From: Candidatus Galloscillospira excrementavium
Lineage (GTDB): Bacteria; Bacillota; Clostridia; Oscillospirales; Oscillospiraceae
Assembly (NCBI GenBank): GCA_018711785.1
Contig: DVHW01000092.1
Span: 1-5,826, forward strand
DNA length: 5,826 nucleotides
Direction: 5' to 3'
A program made the position numbers and the translations under genes. The notes under the pieces are model-generated. The model saw only the letters and a list, made by a program, of their open reading frames with translations, was not told the DNA's origin and ran no database searches. The first letter of the stretch is position 1. Every line of letters starts with the position of its first letter. This document shows, piece by piece, positions 5,124 to 5,826 of this stretch.

Positions 5124-5826
5124 TTTTCGATATTTCTTTTCTGAGGGCTTCCACAGCATTTTCACTCACGGGCTCATGTCCTTCGCGGCGGTGTGCATGA
5201 TCGTGGCCTGCCTTCTCATCATGGGCTCCTTCTCCCTGGTGGCGGTCAACATCAGCGAGATGCTGGGCGACCTGGAGCGGGACAACGAATTCCTGGCCTA
5301 TATGGACGAGAACCTGACCGACGAGGAGATCGCGGCGATGGGCGAGCAGCTGGCGGCGGTGTCCAATGTCTCCTCGGTGACCTTTGTCACGAAGGAGGAG
5401 GCCAAGGAGGACTATGTGGCCCAGTACGCGGATGACGAGAACGCCCAGCTCTTCTACGATCTGCCGGACGACGTGTTCCGGGACCGCTACCGCATCCATG
5501 TGGTGGACATCGAGCAGTTCGGCGCCACGGTGAACGCGGTGGCCGACATTGTAGGGGAAGAAAACGTGCAGGCCGCGGCGGAGATCGCCCAGGGCTTTGT
5601 GGTGGTGCGCAACGTGGCCACCGGCGTGGCGCTGATCCTGGTGCTGATGCTGGTGGTGATGTCCCTCTTCATCATCGCCAACACCATCAAGCTGGCCACC
5701 TTCACCCGGCGGGACGAGATCGCCATCATGAAAATGTGCGGCGCCACGAATAGCTTTGTGCGCTGGCCCTTTGTGTTCGAGGGCATGATTCTGGGACTGA
5801 CCGGCGCCGTAGTGTCCTTTTTCCTG
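5110..5826 (+). CDS. ftsX: Cell division protein FtsX (3' truncated by window edge)
   Basis: FtsX is the membrane partner of FtsE; its extracellular loop recruits or activates peptidoglycan hydrolases. The visible 239 residues start MKHFNFRYFFSEGFHSIFTH, the typical cytoplasmic lead-in. TM1 is at about 22-46. A large extracellular domain spans about 48-165, with acidic stretches and FVTKEEAKEDYVAQY (92-106). TM2 is at about 168-191 (VATGVALILVLMLVVMSLFI). The hallmark FtsX cytoplasmic segment NTIKLATFTRRDEIAIMKMCGAT (191-213) and RWPFVFEGMILG (218-229) lead into TM3. About 60 residues, including the last transmembrane segment, are missing, given a usual length near 300. The ATG lies inside the end of ftsE (14-base overlap), with only a weak site, GGGCGGG (5093-5099), upstream; translation is therefore probably coupled to ftsE. 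The NPLP-like motif usual in the extracellular domain is not evident at 117-131, where LPDDVFRDRY stands instead. Confidence 0.95.
   Translation, partial: MKHFNFRYFFSEGFHSIFTHGLMSFAAVCMIVACLLIMGSFSLVAVNISEMLGDLERDNEFLAYMDENLTDEEIAAMGEQLAAVSNVSSVTFVTKEEAKEDYVAQYADDENAQLFYDLPDDVFRDRYRIHVVDIEQFGATVNAVADIVGEENVQAAAEIAQGFVVVRNVATGVALILVLMLVVMSLFIIANTIKLATFTRRDEIAIMKMCGATNSFVRWPFVFEGMILGLTGAVVSFFL

Noticed and set aside
4410..5165. 251-codon minus-strand open frame opposite ftsE
   Set aside because: It is antisense to an intact FtsE with all ABC motifs; His/Gln/Asp-rich shadow without a ribosome site of note.

Overview
The window (5,826 bases, GC-rich) looks like core chromosome from a high-GC member of the Firmicutes, class Clostridia. 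The best guess is the Oscillospiraceae (Flavonifractor/Lawsonibacter/Intestinimonas-like). The clues are strong GGAGG ribosome sites, a Clostridia-style EF-Tu, a DUF4830 protein, and a PucR/CdaR-type regulator directly upstream of ftsEX. The genus is inference; no 16S or other taxonomic marker is present. There are no tRNAs, rRNAs, CRISPR arrays, insertion sequences or other signs of mobility.

Layout, left to right: the 3' half of tuf (EF-Tu) ends at 610 and is followed by a strong intrinsic terminator. An MscS-type mechanosensitive channel gene (827-1666) has its own extended -10 promoter. It converges on a small membrane-anchored DUF4830 gene (1726-2202, minus strand), and the two share one bidirectional hairpin terminator. 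Divergent from the DUF4830 gene is an RsuA-family rRNA pseudouridine synthase (2305-3021). Next comes a near-consensus sigma-A promoter driving a 363-residue PucR/CdaR-type helix-turn-helix regulator (3189-4280). A 153-base, highly structured gap separates it from ftsE (4434-5123, GTG start). ftsX starts inside the end of ftsE (overlap 14 bases) and runs off the right edge.

How the genes work together: FtsE and FtsX form an ABC-type membrane complex that controls peptidoglycan hydrolases during division or elongation. The overlap implies translational coupling. No convincing promoter is visible between the regulator gene and ftsE, so ftsEX is probably reached at least partly by read-through from the regulator's promoter. 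That transcript must pass a 51-base terminator-like hairpin. The regulator, structured leader and ftsEX are therefore the most interesting part of the window. The other genes (translation factor, rRNA modification, osmotic safety valve) are ordinary single-gene units, each with its own signals.
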